Shown here piece by piece: positions 9,660 to 17,775 of a stretch of 64,000 nucleotides of DNA. Each line of letters opens with the position of its first letter. The stretch's first letter is position 1. Made by a program: the position numbers and the translations under genes. The notes under the pieces were generated by a model. The model saw only the letters and a program-made list of their open reading frames with translations, made no database searches and was not told the origin of the DNA. Source of the stretch: Flectobacillus major DSM 103 (GTDB lineage Bacteria > Bacteroidota > Bacteroidia > Cytophagales > Spirosomataceae); NCBI RefSeq assembly GCF_000427405.1, contig NZ_KE386491.1, forward strand, positions 2,897,001 to 2,961,000. Direction: 5' to 3'.

Positions 9660-10022
9660 TTACTCTGCTTTTGCTTCTTGTTTTTTACCTACTAAACCTT
9701 TTCTCTTACGCTCGTTATAAGTAACAGCGTGTTTGTCAAGTCCAATTGTCAAGAAACGAATAATTTTCTCATCACGCTTGTACTCGAGTTCCAATTTAGC
9801 AACCAACGATGGAGCTGCTTTAAATTCAAAAATTTGGTAATAACCAGTGTTTTTGTTTTGAATAGGGTACGCCAGCTTACGAATTCCCCATGCTTCCTCG
9901 TTAACGATTTCAGCACCGTTATCGGTCAAAACTTTTTTGAATTTTTCAACGGCGTCCTTTGTCTGCTGTTCTGACAAAACGGGAGTTAAGATGAACACCG
10001 TTTCATAATTACGTAATTCCAT
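9660..10022 (-). CDS. rpsF: 30S ribosomal protein S6
   Basis: 120 residues with the ferredoxin-like S6 fold: MELRNYETVFILTPVLSEQQ at the start, EAWGIRKLAYPIQNKNTGYY in the middle, and a lysine-rich tail. It forms the S6-S18 heterodimer on the 30S platform. First gene of the operon, preceded by a promoter with both Bacteroidetes elements and a short leader of about 33 bases, so there is little room for the S6:S18 leader RNA known in other bacteria. Confidence 0.98.
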   Translation of the reverse strand: MELRNYETVFILTPVLSEQQTKDAVEKFKKVLTDNGAEIVNEEAWGIRKLAYPIQNKNTGYYQIFEFKAAPSLVAKLELEYKRDEKIIRFLTIGLDKHAVTYNERKRKGLVGKKQEAKAE

Positions 10023-10061
10023 AAAAATGTATGTTTTATAAACTGTTTTTTAAAAGGACTG

Positions 10062-10092
10062 CAAAATTAAACACTTTTGTTTAATTTTCAAA
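10062..10092 (-). promoter_or_regulatory. Promoter of rpsF operon
   Basis: On the minus strand, TAATTTTG (10069-10062) matches the Bacteroidetes -7 consensus TAnnTTTG, and TTTG (10092-10089) lies 19 bases upstream as the -33 element. Predicted start of transcription is near 10056. Confidence 0.7.
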
Positions 10093-10185
10093 ACAACTAT
10101 TACAAAGTTTTTGATTATCAATGAGATATAGGTAATATAAGGCCATAAATAGCTATAATTATAGCCTCATGCACCACTATAACGC

Positions 10186-10245
10186 AACAAAGGCACAAAG
10201 TGAGTTATGCTACAGTGAGCCAACTTAACACCTTGTGCCTTTGTT
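10186..10245 (-). terminator. Terminator after the coiled-coil protein gene
   Basis: 13-bp perfect inverted repeat AACAAAGGCACAA / TTGTGCCTTTGTT with further partial pairing inside the 34-nt loop (GTGAGTT with AACTTAAC). It lies about 30 bases after the stop at 10274. The T-tract is weak, so confidence is moderate. Confidence 0.55.
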
Positions 10246-10273
10246 ATGGAGTACCGAATACCGTTTTCTAGTA

Positions 10274-11263
10274 TTATTTTACTTCAAAAACACCCTCTCC
10301 GATTCTAAAACCTTCTGAATATAGTTCTATTATATGCTTGCCTTCTTTGTAGGCTTGCCCTCGGCTATAGATAAATTCTACGGATTGATGTGAGTCATCG
10401 TAAACAATTTTTTGCTTGGCAGTAAAAGTTACATCACGGCCTCTATAATTAAATGTACCCGAGCCTGTGGCCATATCAGCTACTGTAGCACCTGTAGGGT
10501 CGATAATACGCAGATAGATAATCTTGGCTTCTTTGGTTGTCAGCGAATTTTCTTGCAAATAAAAAGTTATTCGGATTTTGTCTACTTTTTTGGCTTTATA
10601 AATACCTCCATCACTTTCTTTGCCTTTGCTCGAAATAGCATATACATTGATACTTTCGGCATGTAATGCTGCCGCTAGCGATACTTTATCGGAAAGTTCT
10701 TTGTTTTTGGCTTCTATTTCTTTGGCTCGCTCGGCTAATTCTCTTTGACGTAACGAATAGGTATTGGCCGAATCTGACAATGCCTTTTGTGCAAAGGTAA
10801 TATCTTGTAGCAAGCTTTTAGCTTCACGGCTTAATGAATCATTTTGAGCTACCAAAATACCATTTTCCTTTTTCAAACGAATAATTTCGACATCTTTTTG
10901 CCCCAATAAGGCTACATAGTTTTTGATTTTAGCCTCGTATTTTTTCATCGAAAAACCATTATCAAGCTTTTCTAAGGCCAACTTATCTTCCTCTAATTGT
11001 TTTTTGGCCTTTACCAATTCTCGAATATCGCCTCCCAAACGCTTTATTTCTGTAATCTTGGCATTGAGCTGATTCGCAATTGAATCTAATTTGGTGTTGG
11101 CGGTTAGTAGTTCTTCGGCGTGCTCCGACTTTAGGTCTTCAATACTTTTGTTGTGTTGACGTTCTCTGAAGTACAAAAAGCCTAAAGCTACTGTCAAGAT
11201 GGCCAGTATGGCGACTGCTATCTTTAGTTTTTGTTCACTCTGTCTGTTTGGATTATACTCCAT
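10274..11263 (-). CDS. Membrane-anchored coiled-coil protein of unknown function
   Basis: 329 residues from ATG 11263 (MEYNPNRQSEQK). An upstream in-frame TTG at 11353 would add 30 residues, but those residues look unlike a signal or domain, so the ATG is preferred. One transmembrane helix (about 17-34, AVAILAILTVALGFLYF) is followed by a long coiled coil (about 40-200) rich in K, E, L and S, then a beta-rich C-terminal domain (about 205-329) ending EGFRIGEGVFEVK. No catalytic motif is seen. Topology suggests a cytoplasmic N-terminus with the rest in the periplasm. Similar coiled-coil plus beta-domain proteins are widespread in Bacteroidetes without assigned function; envelope organisation is a guess. 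Confidence 0.75.
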   Translation of the reverse strand: MEYNPNRQSEQKLKIAVAILAILTVALGFLYFRERQHNKSIEDLKSEHAEELLTANTKLDSIANQLNAKITEIKRLGGDIRELVKAKKQLEEDKLALEKLDNGFSMKKYEAKIKNYVALLGQKDVEIIRLKKENGILVAQNDSLSREAKSLLQDITFAQKALSDSANTYSLRQRELAERAKEIEAKNKELSDKVSLAAALHAESINVYAISSKGKESDGGIYKAKKVDKIRITFYLQENSLTTKEAKIIYLRIIDPTGATVADMATGSGTFNYRGRDVTFTAKQKIVYDDSHQSVEFIYSRGQAYKEGKHIIELYSEGFRIGEGVFEVK

Positions 11264-11362
11264 TGTAAAGGTAATTTTTAAAAGTTTCTTGAGGTTGACA
11301 ACGGTTCTCAGGCAACCACAAAGTTCATAATTAGAAACGGTATATTGATGCAATTCATTTTA

Positions 11363-11370
11363 CAAAACTA
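11363..11370 (-). promoter_or_regulatory. Possible -7 element for the coiled-coil gene
   Basis: TAGTTTTG on the minus strand matches TAnnTTTG. No TTTG at the right spacing was found. It would give a leader of about 95 bases before ATG 11263. Confidence 0.35.
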
Positions 11371-11445
11371 AGATATTACGCAAAATAGTAAAAGAACTTC
11401 AATACTATTGCCAAAAACTAAGTAAGAATTAAAATATCTCTCCAG

Positions 11446-11453
11446 TATATTTG
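11446..11453 (+). promoter_or_regulatory. Possible -7 element for yggS
   Basis: TATATTTG matches TAnnTTTG and lies 30 bases before the yggS start; no clear -33 element. Divergent from the coiled-coil gene. Confidence 0.4.
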
Positions 11454-11483
11454 CAATAAATCGCTCAAAATCTGAAATATTAT

Positions 11484-12149
11484 ATGAATATCGCTCAAAA
11501 TATAGAGAATATCAAAGCTCAATTGGCAAATACTTCGGCTCAGTTGATTGCTGTTACCAAAACCAAACCTATCAGCGATTTGGAAGAGGCTTATCAAGCA
11601 GGCTGTAAGGTTTTTGGAGAAAATAAGGTGCAAGAAATGGTATCAAAATGGGAGGTTTTGCCCAAAGATATTAGTTGGCACTTGATTGGGCACCTCCAAA
11701 CCAACAAGGTCAAATACATGGCTTCATTTGTAAGTTTGATTCATTCGGTAGATTCTTTTAAACTCCTTCAAGAAATTGATAAACAGGCCCAAAAACATAA
11801 TCGTGTGATTGATTGCTTGCTCCAAATTTATATTGCTCAAGAAGATACTAAATTTGGGCTTTCAGAAGAAGAAGCCATTGCAATACTCACTTCTAGCGAA
11901 TTGGCTCAGCTTCACAATATCCGTGTTGTTGGCCTTATGGGTATGGCTAGCAATACTGACAACCTCGAACAAATTCGGTTAGAATTTAGGGGCTTAAAAC
12001 AGCTATTCAACCGTTTTTCACAAGAATATATACTTCCTAATACTGCTTGGAAAGAAGTTTCGATGGGTATGTCTGGCGATTTTCAGATTGCTGCCGAAGA
12101 AGGTTCAACCTTGGTGCGAGTTGGCTCTGCTATTTTTGGCCATAGGTAA
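11484..12149 (+). CDS. yggS: YggS-family pyridoxal phosphate homeostasis protein (PLPBP)
   Basis: 221 residues forming a single alanine-racemase-like TIM barrel that binds PLP without a known catalytic activity; family members buffer PLP and keep vitamin B6 and amino-acid pools balanced. Lys26 in LIAVTKTKPI is the PLP-binding lysine. Other family signatures are FGENKVQEM (about 44-52), WHLIGHLQTNKVK (about 65-77), GLMGMAS (about 152-158) and the phosphate-binding end MGMSGDFQIAAEEGSTLVRVGSAIFG. Monocistronic; it converges on the cyclophilin gene with a shared hairpin between them. Confidence 0.95.
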   Translation: MNIAQNIENIKAQLANTSAQLIAVTKTKPISDLEEAYQAGCKVFGENKVQEMVSKWEVLPKDISWHLIGHLQTNKVKYMASFVSLIHSVDSFKLLQEIDKQAQKHNRVIDCLLQIYIAQEDTKFGLSEEEAIAILTSSELAQLHNIRVVGLMGMASNTDNLEQIRLEFRGLKQLFNRFSQEYILPNTAWKEVSMGMSGDFQIAAEEGSTLVRVGSAIFGHR

Positions 12150-12158
12150 GTATTTCTT

Positions 12159-12194
12159 ATGGTGGGGTTCAACCTTTCAACTGAACCCTACCAT
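12159..12194. terminator. Shared hairpin between yggS and the cyclophilin gene
   Basis: 13-bp stem ATGGTGGGGTTCA / TGAACCCTACCAT with one G-T mismatch and a 10-nt loop, in the 47-base gap of two converging genes. T-tracts are short on both sides. Confidence 0.6.
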
Positions 12195-12196
12195 GT

Positions 12197-12901
12197 TTAT
12201 TCCCAAGTATACCCGTATAGTTTTGTAATCTTTTTCTTCTTTATTTTTTTACAAAAAACCTTCATCGGAATATCTTTGAGCGGACGATTATTCTTGTCTC
12301 GTGGCTGGCTTGCTACTGAGTCTATTACCCAAAGATTATCCAAAACTTGTCCAAAAACAGTATAGTTTCCATCCAAATGAGGTGTCCCTCCTAGTGTTTT
12401 ATAAACGTTTTGTTGCTCTGGCGTGTACACTCGCAGGGGGCTTCGCTTCATTTGTTCGGCCAAGGTTTTTTCATCCCAAACCTTGCCTTGTACTATATAA
12501 AACTGGCAACCCGACGAAGCTTTTTCTGGGTTATTATCTCTGGCGGCAGCCAATACTCCTTTTTTATGAAACAATTCAGGGGTAATTTCGGCAGGAACAC
12601 GGTAGCCTACATCGCCTTCTCCCAGCAGTTTTCCAGCTTCTGCGTTCTTCGATTCGGGGTCGCCTCCCTGAATCATAAAGGTGTTGATTATTCTATGAAA
12701 AAGTAGACCGTCATAGAATTTCTTATCTACCAGTTTTAGAAAGTTTTTTTTGTGCAAAGGGGTTTGATTGTGCAAAATAGCGTGCATGTCGCCCCAAGGC
12801 GTACTAAATGTAACCAAATAATCTTTGCGTTTGGACTGAGCCACCAGATGGGTACTAAGCCCTAATAAACAAATTAGGGTAAATAGACTAACACATTTCA
12901 T
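12197..12901 (-). CDS. Secreted cyclophilin-type peptidyl-prolyl cis-trans isomerase
   Basis: 234 residues. A signal peptide (about 1-21, LGLSTHLVAQ) directs it across the inner membrane, so it acts in the periplasm. The cyclophilin domain covers about 28-220: LLFHRIINTFMIQGGDP (about 66-82) carries the active-site Arg and the Gln of the catalytic pocket, SSGCQFYIVQG (about 128-138) follows, and NYTVFGQVLDNLWVIDSV ends the fold. The insertion between QFYI and NYTVFG (about 45 residues) is typical of Bacteroidetes versions. The lysine-rich tail (KKIKKKKITK) is unusual. It would speed proline isomerisation during folding of exported proteins. Confidence 0.93.
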   Translation of the reverse strand: MKCVSLFTLICLLGLSTHLVAQSKRKDYLVTFSTPWGDMHAILHNQTPLHKKNFLKLVDKKFYDGLLFHRIINTFMIQGGDPESKNAEAGKLLGEGDVGYRVPAEITPELFHKKGVLAAARDNNPEKASSGCQFYIVQGKVWDEKTLAEQMKRSPLRVYTPEQQNVYKTLGGTPHLDGNYTVFGQVLDNLWVIDSVASQPRDKNNRPLKDIPMKVFCKKIKKKKITKLYGYTWE

Positions 12902-13114
12902 AGCTTAATGATGAAGTTAAGGGAATACCTAGCAGGCTAATTAATACCGTTATGAAAATTAGTAAATGTCCAGTTTTATTAGAATAATCTCCGATATAAA
13001 GGATAGAAACACTTCCTAATCGAAAGCTGCATTTAAGACATATTTTGACAACCTACTCATCTCTTCGGAAAGGGCTACGCCTGCTCATACAAATGCCTAA
13101 TATAGCCTCACTAT

Positions 13115-14041
13115 TTATAAATTAGCTTTTATTTCTTGTAAAATACGGTCGCCACCACGCTGCAAAATCTTTTCGGCCAAGGCTTCGCCTAGTGCGTCGG
13201 GGTGGGTGCTAGTAAGTACTTCTTTGATGATTTCTTTGCCGTCTAGGCTAATAATCCCACCAGTCAAAGTAACTTCGTTGGTGTCGGTATTGTATTGGGC
13301 CAAACCAAATACAGGAATACTACAGCCGCCTTGTAAACGCTTCAAGAAGGCTCTTTCGGCCAACAATTGTTTTTCGGTATGAGCATGATTCAGCAAAGTT
13401 CTGATTTGGGCTTTGAGCGAAGCATCCAGATTCACTGCACATTCTATGGCTACCGACCCTTGCCCTACTGCTGGCGTAAATGTTTGAGTAGTAATTAATT
13501 CGGCAATGTGTTCTTGATAACCCATCCGATGTACGCCCGCATAGGCTAGCAACAAAGCATCACACACGCCACTTTCGAGCTTACCCATGCGTGTTTGCAA
13601 GTTACCACGCATATCTACAGTTTGAATATGCGGGTAAAAATGCTTCAACATAGCCACACGGCGAGTTGAAGATGTACCCACTACAAAAGGTTTACCACTT
13701 TCGAGCGAAAGACTTTTATCAAAACTAATTAATACATCATTGACCTTCTCACGTTCGGTAAAAGCAATAATTTCAAAGTTTTCACCCAAATCAGACTGCA
13801 AATCTTTGGCCGAATGCTGTGCAATATGAATTTCGCCCGACAGGAGTTTTTCTTCTAGTTCTTCTGTAAAAACGCCTTTTGAACCTATTTTAGACAACGA
13901 GCGGTCCAGAATTTTGTCGCCTTTTGTTTCAATAATCACAATCTCGACAGGTAACCCACCTGCTTCTAATGTTTCTTTGACAAAATAAGCCTGCCATAAA
14001 GCTAATTTCGACCCTCTCGTTCCAAGTTTAATTGTTTGCAT
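13115..14041 (-). CDS. hemC: Hydroxymethylbilane synthase (porphobilinogen deaminase)
   Basis: 308 residues from ATG 14041 (MQTIKLGTRGSKLALWQA); 26 further in-frame codons upstream do not fit the family. It polymerises four porphobilinogen molecules to hydroxymethylbilane in haem synthesis. Cys240 in LQGGCSIPVFG anchors the dipyrromethane cofactor; HSAKDL (76-81) supplies the catalytic Asp80; SSTRR (124-128) and RGNLQTR (145-151) bind substrate carboxylates. It lies 102 bases after holB on the same strand. hemA, the first committed gene of the C5 pathway, is 10 kb away rather than adjacent, and hemB/hemD are not in the window. Confidence 0.96.
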   Translation of the reverse strand: MQTIKLGTRGSKLALWQAYFVKETLEAGGLPVEIVIIETKGDKILDRSLSKIGSKGVFTEELEEKLLSGEIHIAQHSAKDLQSDLGENFEIIAFTEREKVNDVLISFDKSLSLESGKPFVVGTSSTRRVAMLKHFYPHIQTVDMRGNLQTRMGKLESGVCDALLLAYAGVHRMGYQEHIAELITTQTFTPAVGQGSVAIECAVNLDASLKAQIRTLLNHAHTEKQLLAERAFLKRLQGGCSIPVFGLAQYNTDTNEVTLTGGIISLDGKEIIKEVLTSTHPDALGEALAEKILQRGGDRILQEIKANL

Positions 14042-14143
14042 GCTGATTTGTAATAAGTAATTGGGACTCTTTGAAAATTTATTAAAAAACTCATAAGTTA
14101 CCGAATAAGCTTTTAGCAACCTATCATCGTAAAGGTATTGTTA

Positions 14144-15268
14144 TTAAAATCTTTTGAAAAGCTGTGCTATTTGCAAAGATAAATCTAAATGCAAAATTTT
14201 GGCACGAGCATTTCTTTCCAAATAATAATGTGTTTGGGTTAGCTCCTGAACAATATATTCTATAGCTTGAAGCTTAACTGCTTTTGAAAAATTTTGAACA
14301 AATATAAGCTCGTCGCCCTCTAAACGTACCAAACTTTCTGCTCCATTTTTCCAAAGTAACAAATCCCTAAAAATATTCAAGGCGTATTCCATCATGCCTT
14401 TTTGGTCTTCCTTCGGAAAAGCATCAAACTCTTCGGCCAGCTTGATAAGTGCTGCAATATCCATTTTGTACGACATTCGCATCCAGTTGGCAAACCAAAG
14501 GTGTTTTCCCTCCAATTCCTTGAAAGCCAAAGATAAGGCTTTGCTCATGTTGCCCTCCGAGAGATACGCAATTTGACGAGCTCTAGTTTGTTCAACTTGC
14601 TTTTTTTCTACTAAATACCGCACAACGTCTTCATCCGAAAAAAGAGGAACGCTTACCTTCTGAGTCCGAGAAAGAATGGTTGTAAGCAATTTGTTGGCAT
14701 CGTTACACACCAACAAAAAGAGCGTTTTGGCTGGTGGTTCTTCAAGTATTTTTAAAAGAGCATTGGCCGAGCTTTGGTTTAGCATTTCGGGTTGCCAAAT
14801 CAATAAAATTTTGTATTCAGCCTCAAAAGCCTTCAAAGATATTTTCTGGATAATCTTTCGTGCTTCTTCTGCCGAAATATTACCTTGCTTATTACCTTCT
14901 ACCCCAATGTGTTCGAGCCAGTCGGGTAATTGTCCATAAGGACTTTCGGCCAAAAAGTTACGCCAAAGAGGCATATATGCCTCTGAATCGGCTTCTTTTA
15001 TTTTCTTGGTAGTAGCTGTCGGGAAAATGTGGTAGAAATCAGGATGAACCAATTTTTTCATTTTAGCACACGACGCACATTTTCCACAAGCATCACTAGG
15101 TTGTTTATCTTCGCAATTGATATAAGTTGCATACGCCCAAGCCAAAGCCAAATTAGCAGAACCCACCGTACCATGAAATAGCTGAGCATGAGCCACATGA
15201 TTAGACTGTACCGAATGAATAAGGGTTTGTTTGATGGCTTCTAAACCAGGTATTTCTTGAAAAAGCAT
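14144..15268 (-). CDS. holB: DNA polymerase III delta' subunit
   Basis: 374 residues from ATG 15268 (MLFQEIPGLEAIKQTL); the longer frame from 15358 has an atypical N-terminus. This clamp-loader subunit works with gamma/tau and delta to load the beta clamp. The AAA+ module has a degenerate P-loop (HGTVGSANLALAWAYA, no GKT), as expected for delta', and a zinc module with four cysteines (CEDKQPSDACGKCASC, about 48-63). ANALLKILEEPPAKTLFLL and ILSRTQ are the family's sensor-1 region. The C-terminal third is the helical collar domain. Confidence 0.93.
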   Translation of the reverse strand: MLFQEIPGLEAIKQTLIHSVQSNHVAHAQLFHGTVGSANLALAWAYATYINCEDKQPSDACGKCASCAKMKKLVHPDFYHIFPTATTKKIKEADSEAYMPLWRNFLAESPYGQLPDWLEHIGVEGNKQGNISAEEARKIIQKISLKAFEAEYKILLIWQPEMLNQSSANALLKILEEPPAKTLFLLVCNDANKLLTTILSRTQKVSVPLFSDEDVVRYLVEKKQVEQTRARQIAYLSEGNMSKALSLAFKELEGKHLWFANWMRMSYKMDIAALIKLAEEFDAFPKEDQKGMMEYALNIFRDLLLWKNGAESLVRLEGDELIFVQNFSKAVKLQAIEYIVQELTQTHYYLERNARAKILHLDLSLQIAQLFKRF

Positions 15269-15376
15269 AATGAGTTTTATGGATGAACCAATATAACCAA
15301 CTGGTTTACAAATATTTGCTATTATATAAAGTTGTATTTTACCATTTTCAACAAACACAGTTTGGTATTGAGCGTT

Positions 15377-16564
15377 TTATTCGTTGCTCAGAACATTTTT
15401 AGGGAGCTGGGTTTGTTCAAAAACAGCCTTTAGGATATTCTCCTCGATTTCGTCAAAATCTCGTCCACGCCTTTCCATCACTGCTCTAGCTACTTGATTG
15501 GCCTTACGAAGATGGTACGTTTTGAAACCACTACTTCCTCCCCACGAAAACGAAGGAATATGCTTGGGCTGAAAATCTGCCCCAAATATATTACAATTTA
15601 TGCCAACCACCGTTCCAGTATTGAACATTGTATTGATACCACACTTAGAGTGATCGCCCATAATGAGTCCAACAAACTGTAATCCAGCGTTTTCAAAACG
15701 ATTAGTAACATAGCTCCACAGGTCTACATTAGAATAATCATTTTTCAGGTTTGAGTTATTGGTATCGGCTCCCCAATTACACCATTCGGCAATCACCGAG
15801 TTACCCATAAAGCCCTCATGCCCTTTATTGGAATTACCAAAAATCACCGAGTTGCTTACTTCGCCTCCTACCTTACAGCCAGGACCAATGGTTGTATTGG
15901 GCCGCATTTTTCCATCCAAATTGATAACAGAGCCTTCCAAAATAGCAAATGGCCCTTGGATTTTAGCTCCTTCCATAATTACCACATCTTTGCCAATATA
16001 AATGGGGCCTTTTTCAGCATTTAGCGTTGCGGCCTTGATGTTTACTCCTTCCTCTACAAAGACTTGAGACTCGTTATAAATAGCCGTAAAACGGTCGGTA
16101 ATAGAACAAGAAGTACGCCCCTTGGTAAGACGCTCAAAGTCAGCCTTAATTTGGTCGCCATTCATCAAAAAAACATCGGTAATATGCTTAATCAAACGTA
16201 CCGAATTGTGGTAGTAAAGGGTATTCAGATGGGCAATATCGGTGGGTAGTTCTTGTCCACGATAGCCCAATAAAGTAGTATCTTGTACCAAAGCGGTATT
16301 GGGAGGCAATTGTGCCAAAACCTCAACAAGGGCCCAATCAGGACACAAAGAACCATTAATAAATAGATTATCTTGACTATCGACAAGTGGATATTTGGCT
16401 TGCAGATAGGGTTGTGTAGCAAACGAAACCTTAGTAGCTAAGTAGTGCTCCCATTTTTCTGTGATGGTATCGATACCCACACGGATTTCACAAACAGGGC
16501 GAATAAAAGTTAAGGGAAGTAGTTGAGCCCTAAAAGTTGGGTCATCGAATAAGACGTAATTCAT
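15377..16564 (-). CDS. GlmU-like putative sugar nucleotidyltransferase with left-handed beta-helix
   Basis: 395 residues from ATG 16564 (MNYVLFDDPTFRAQLLPLTFIRPVCEIRVG). The N-terminal half resembles the NTP_transf_4 type of nucleotidyltransferase fold; the C-terminal half (about 190-345) has hexapeptide repeats of a left-handed beta-helix (PIYIGKDVVIMEGAKIQGPFAI...), often an acyltransferase platform. The classic GxGxRxxP-type nucleotide loop of GlmU is absent, so substrate and even activity are uncertain. The family is conserved in Bacteroidetes, generally annotated as a sugar nucleotidyl transferase. A promoter with both elements overlaps the upstream rpmE2 terminator. Confidence 0.8.
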   Translation of the reverse strand: MNYVLFDDPTFRAQLLPLTFIRPVCEIRVGIDTITEKWEHYLATKVSFATQPYLQAKYPLVDSQDNLFINGSLCPDWALVEVLAQLPPNTALVQDTTLLGYRGQELPTDIAHLNTLYYHNSVRLIKHITDVFLMNGDQIKADFERLTKGRTSCSITDRFTAIYNESQVFVEEGVNIKAATLNAEKGPIYIGKDVVIMEGAKIQGPFAILEGSVINLDGKMRPNTTIGPGCKVGGEVSNSVIFGNSNKGHEGFMGNSVIAEWCNWGADTNNSNLKNDYSNVDLWSYVTNRFENAGLQFVGLIMGDHSKCGINTMFNTGTVVGINCNIFGADFQPKHIPSFSWGGSSGFKTYHLRKANQVARAVMERRGRDFDEIEENILKAVFEQTQLPKNVLSNE

Positions 16565-16653
16565 CGGGTATATTAGCGTTATTGTATATGCGTTTTTACG
16601 ATACTTTTGCTCATTGGGTGGCAAAAAACAGGTAATATATTACTTTACTACGA

Positions 16654-16683
16654 CAAATTTATTAATCTTCTGTTCAAAACAAA
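16654..16683 (-). promoter_or_regulatory. Promoter of the GlmU-like gene
   Basis: Minus strand: TTTG (16683-16680), 18-base spacer, TAAATTTG (16661-16654). Predicted leader about 85 bases. The -33 element sits inside the T-tract of the rpmE2 terminator. Confidence 0.55.
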
Positions 16684-16711
16684 AGCCTCTTAGACGAATC
16701 TAAGAGGCTTT
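16675..16711 (-). terminator. Terminator of rpmE2
   Basis: 13-bp perfect stem AAAGCCTCTTAGA / TCTAAGAGGCTTT with a 4-nt loop, followed on the minus strand by TTTTGTTTTG. It lies 42 bases after the rpmE2 stop. Confidence 0.9.
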
Positions 16712-16752
16712 GAAAACTTAATGCCATACCTAAACGATACGAGTAAGTTTGC

Positions 16753-16998
16753 TTATTTCTTCTGACCGAAACGTTTGTAGAATTTATCAACACGTCCAGC
16801 AGTGTCAAGCAATACGTTTTTACCAGTATAGAAAGGGTGAGATACCGATGAAACCTCGATTTTGAACACTGGGTAAGTTTCGCCTTCAAATTCAGTTGTT
16901 TCAGTAGTGTTTACACAAGACTGAGTCAAAAATTTGTGGTCAGCAGACAAATCGTGGAATACCACTGGTCTGTAATTAGGATGAATGTCTTTTTTCAT
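16753..16998 (-). CDS. rpmE2: 50S ribosomal protein L31 type B
   Basis: 81 residues: [25 protein letters not shown] and [26 protein letters not shown] are the L31 signature. It lacks the CxxC zinc pair of type A L31, so it is the zinc-independent type B, which is the usual and often only L31 in Bacteroidetes. Monocistronic, with its own promoter, a 145-base structured 5' leader and a strong terminator; the leader suggests autoregulation (see separate entry). Confidence 0.97.
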   Translation of the reverse strand: MKKDIHPNYRPVVFHDLSADHKFLTQSCVNTTETTEFEGETYPVFKIEVSSVSHPFYTGKNVLLDTAGRVDKFYKRFGQKK

Positions 16999-17015
16999 TG
17001 AAATATTTTGATTTT

Positions 17016-17146
17016 GAGACGATTCCCTGCCGTCTCGGGTTATGATTTAGCGTTTCGATTATTCGTGGGTGGGAGTTTTGCGTTATTCAAAGGCCAATTA
17101 TCTGAGGATAAGGCAATAACGTTTCACAAATAAGAGCCTCGAAACG
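17016..17146 (-). promoter_or_regulatory. Structured 5' leader of rpmE2, candidate L31 autoregulatory RNA
   Basis: The predicted transcript begins at about 17146. Stem P1 pairs 17139-17146 (TCGAAACG) with 17051-17058 (CGTTTCGA), 8 bp. Inside it P2 pairs 17115-17121 (AATAACG) with 17081-17087 (CGTTATT), 7 bp. Inside that P3 is TTATC-TGAG-GATAA at 17098-17111, extended by GCC/GGC (17093-17095 with 17112-17114) across a 2-nt bulge. A separate hairpin GAGACG/CGTCTC at 17016-17036 ends 17 bases before the start codon. Sequences are given on the plus strand; the RNA is the complement. Three nested perfect stems starting exactly at the 5' end are unlikely to be chance. L31 leader RNAs are known in other phyla; whether this is one of them is inference. 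Confidence 0.55.
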
Positions 17147-17151
17147 GGACG

Positions 17152-17181
17152 CAAATTTACATTTTTTTTAGTGCTTTCAAA
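17152..17181 (-). promoter_or_regulatory. Promoter of rpmE2
   Basis: Minus strand: TTTG (17181-17178), 18-base spacer, TAAATTTG (17159-17152). Predicted start near 17146, which coincides with the outer arm of leader stem P1. Confidence 0.7.
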
Positions 17182-17775
17182 AACTTTTTTTTAGGAAATT
17201 ATTCATAAACAACCATTTACTAGGTTAAGATTTTTTTTAAAAAAAATTATTCTATTAATATTCCAAGTTGAGGTTTGCCTAGTGAACTGATTATCTAAAG
17301 TTTGAGTTGTACAATATGAATAAATGCTTGAGTACACTAATCAGACAGATGATTTTTTTCATTGCGTTAGGTACATAAAATTAGTAACTTTGAAAAACAA
17401 AAAGCCTTACTGAAGTCCAAACATCCCCGCTCGTATTGAGCATTAAATTGTTTATTAAGAAAACTATTTTGGTTAATAGAAAGTACCTTGATGCATCAAA
17501 CTTTTGTAAAGCTAAAATAGGAGCAATCAATCTCAAGCCTGTAATAAAACATCAACAAGAAAGGTGATATTACAGAGTATCTAGGCCAGTTAATTACTGA
17601 TTTATTAAAATAATATTACACTAATATTGTTATTTTCAACGATTAAAAGCTAAAACACAGTAGCTTGCTAATATGGCTACGCAAATAAAATAATATTCAA
17701 ATTAAGGACTGAAGATTCATTAACAATTATATTCTGTTGGTGGCTAACCTTTAACCCCTAAAATCAATAGTTAAT
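17182..17775 (+). other. Long upstream region and leader of nrdA
   Basis: Gene-free stretch. After the promoter at 17362-17392 about 380 transcribed bases precede the nrdA ATG. The only clear structure is a weak hairpin GTAGC/GCTAC near 17660-17682. No AdoCbl riboswitch, NrdR-box pair or convincing small ORF was recognised. Confidence 0.4.
17362..17392 (+). promoter_or_regulatory. Promoter of nrdA
   Basis: TTG (17362-17364), 20-base spacer, TAACTTTG (17385-17392), both Bacteroidetes elements. It lies 383 bases before the start codon, implying a long untranslated leader. Confidence 0.55.

Noticed and set aside
11264-11353. TTG start for the coiled-coil protein
   Set aside because: The extra 30 residues contain scattered Cys and no signal features; ATG 11263 gives the usual short cytoplasmic tail before the membrane helix.
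17393-17775. AdoCbl riboswitch or NrdR boxes before nrdA
   Set aside because: No B12-box-like sequence or paired NrdR-box motif was found on reading the leader.
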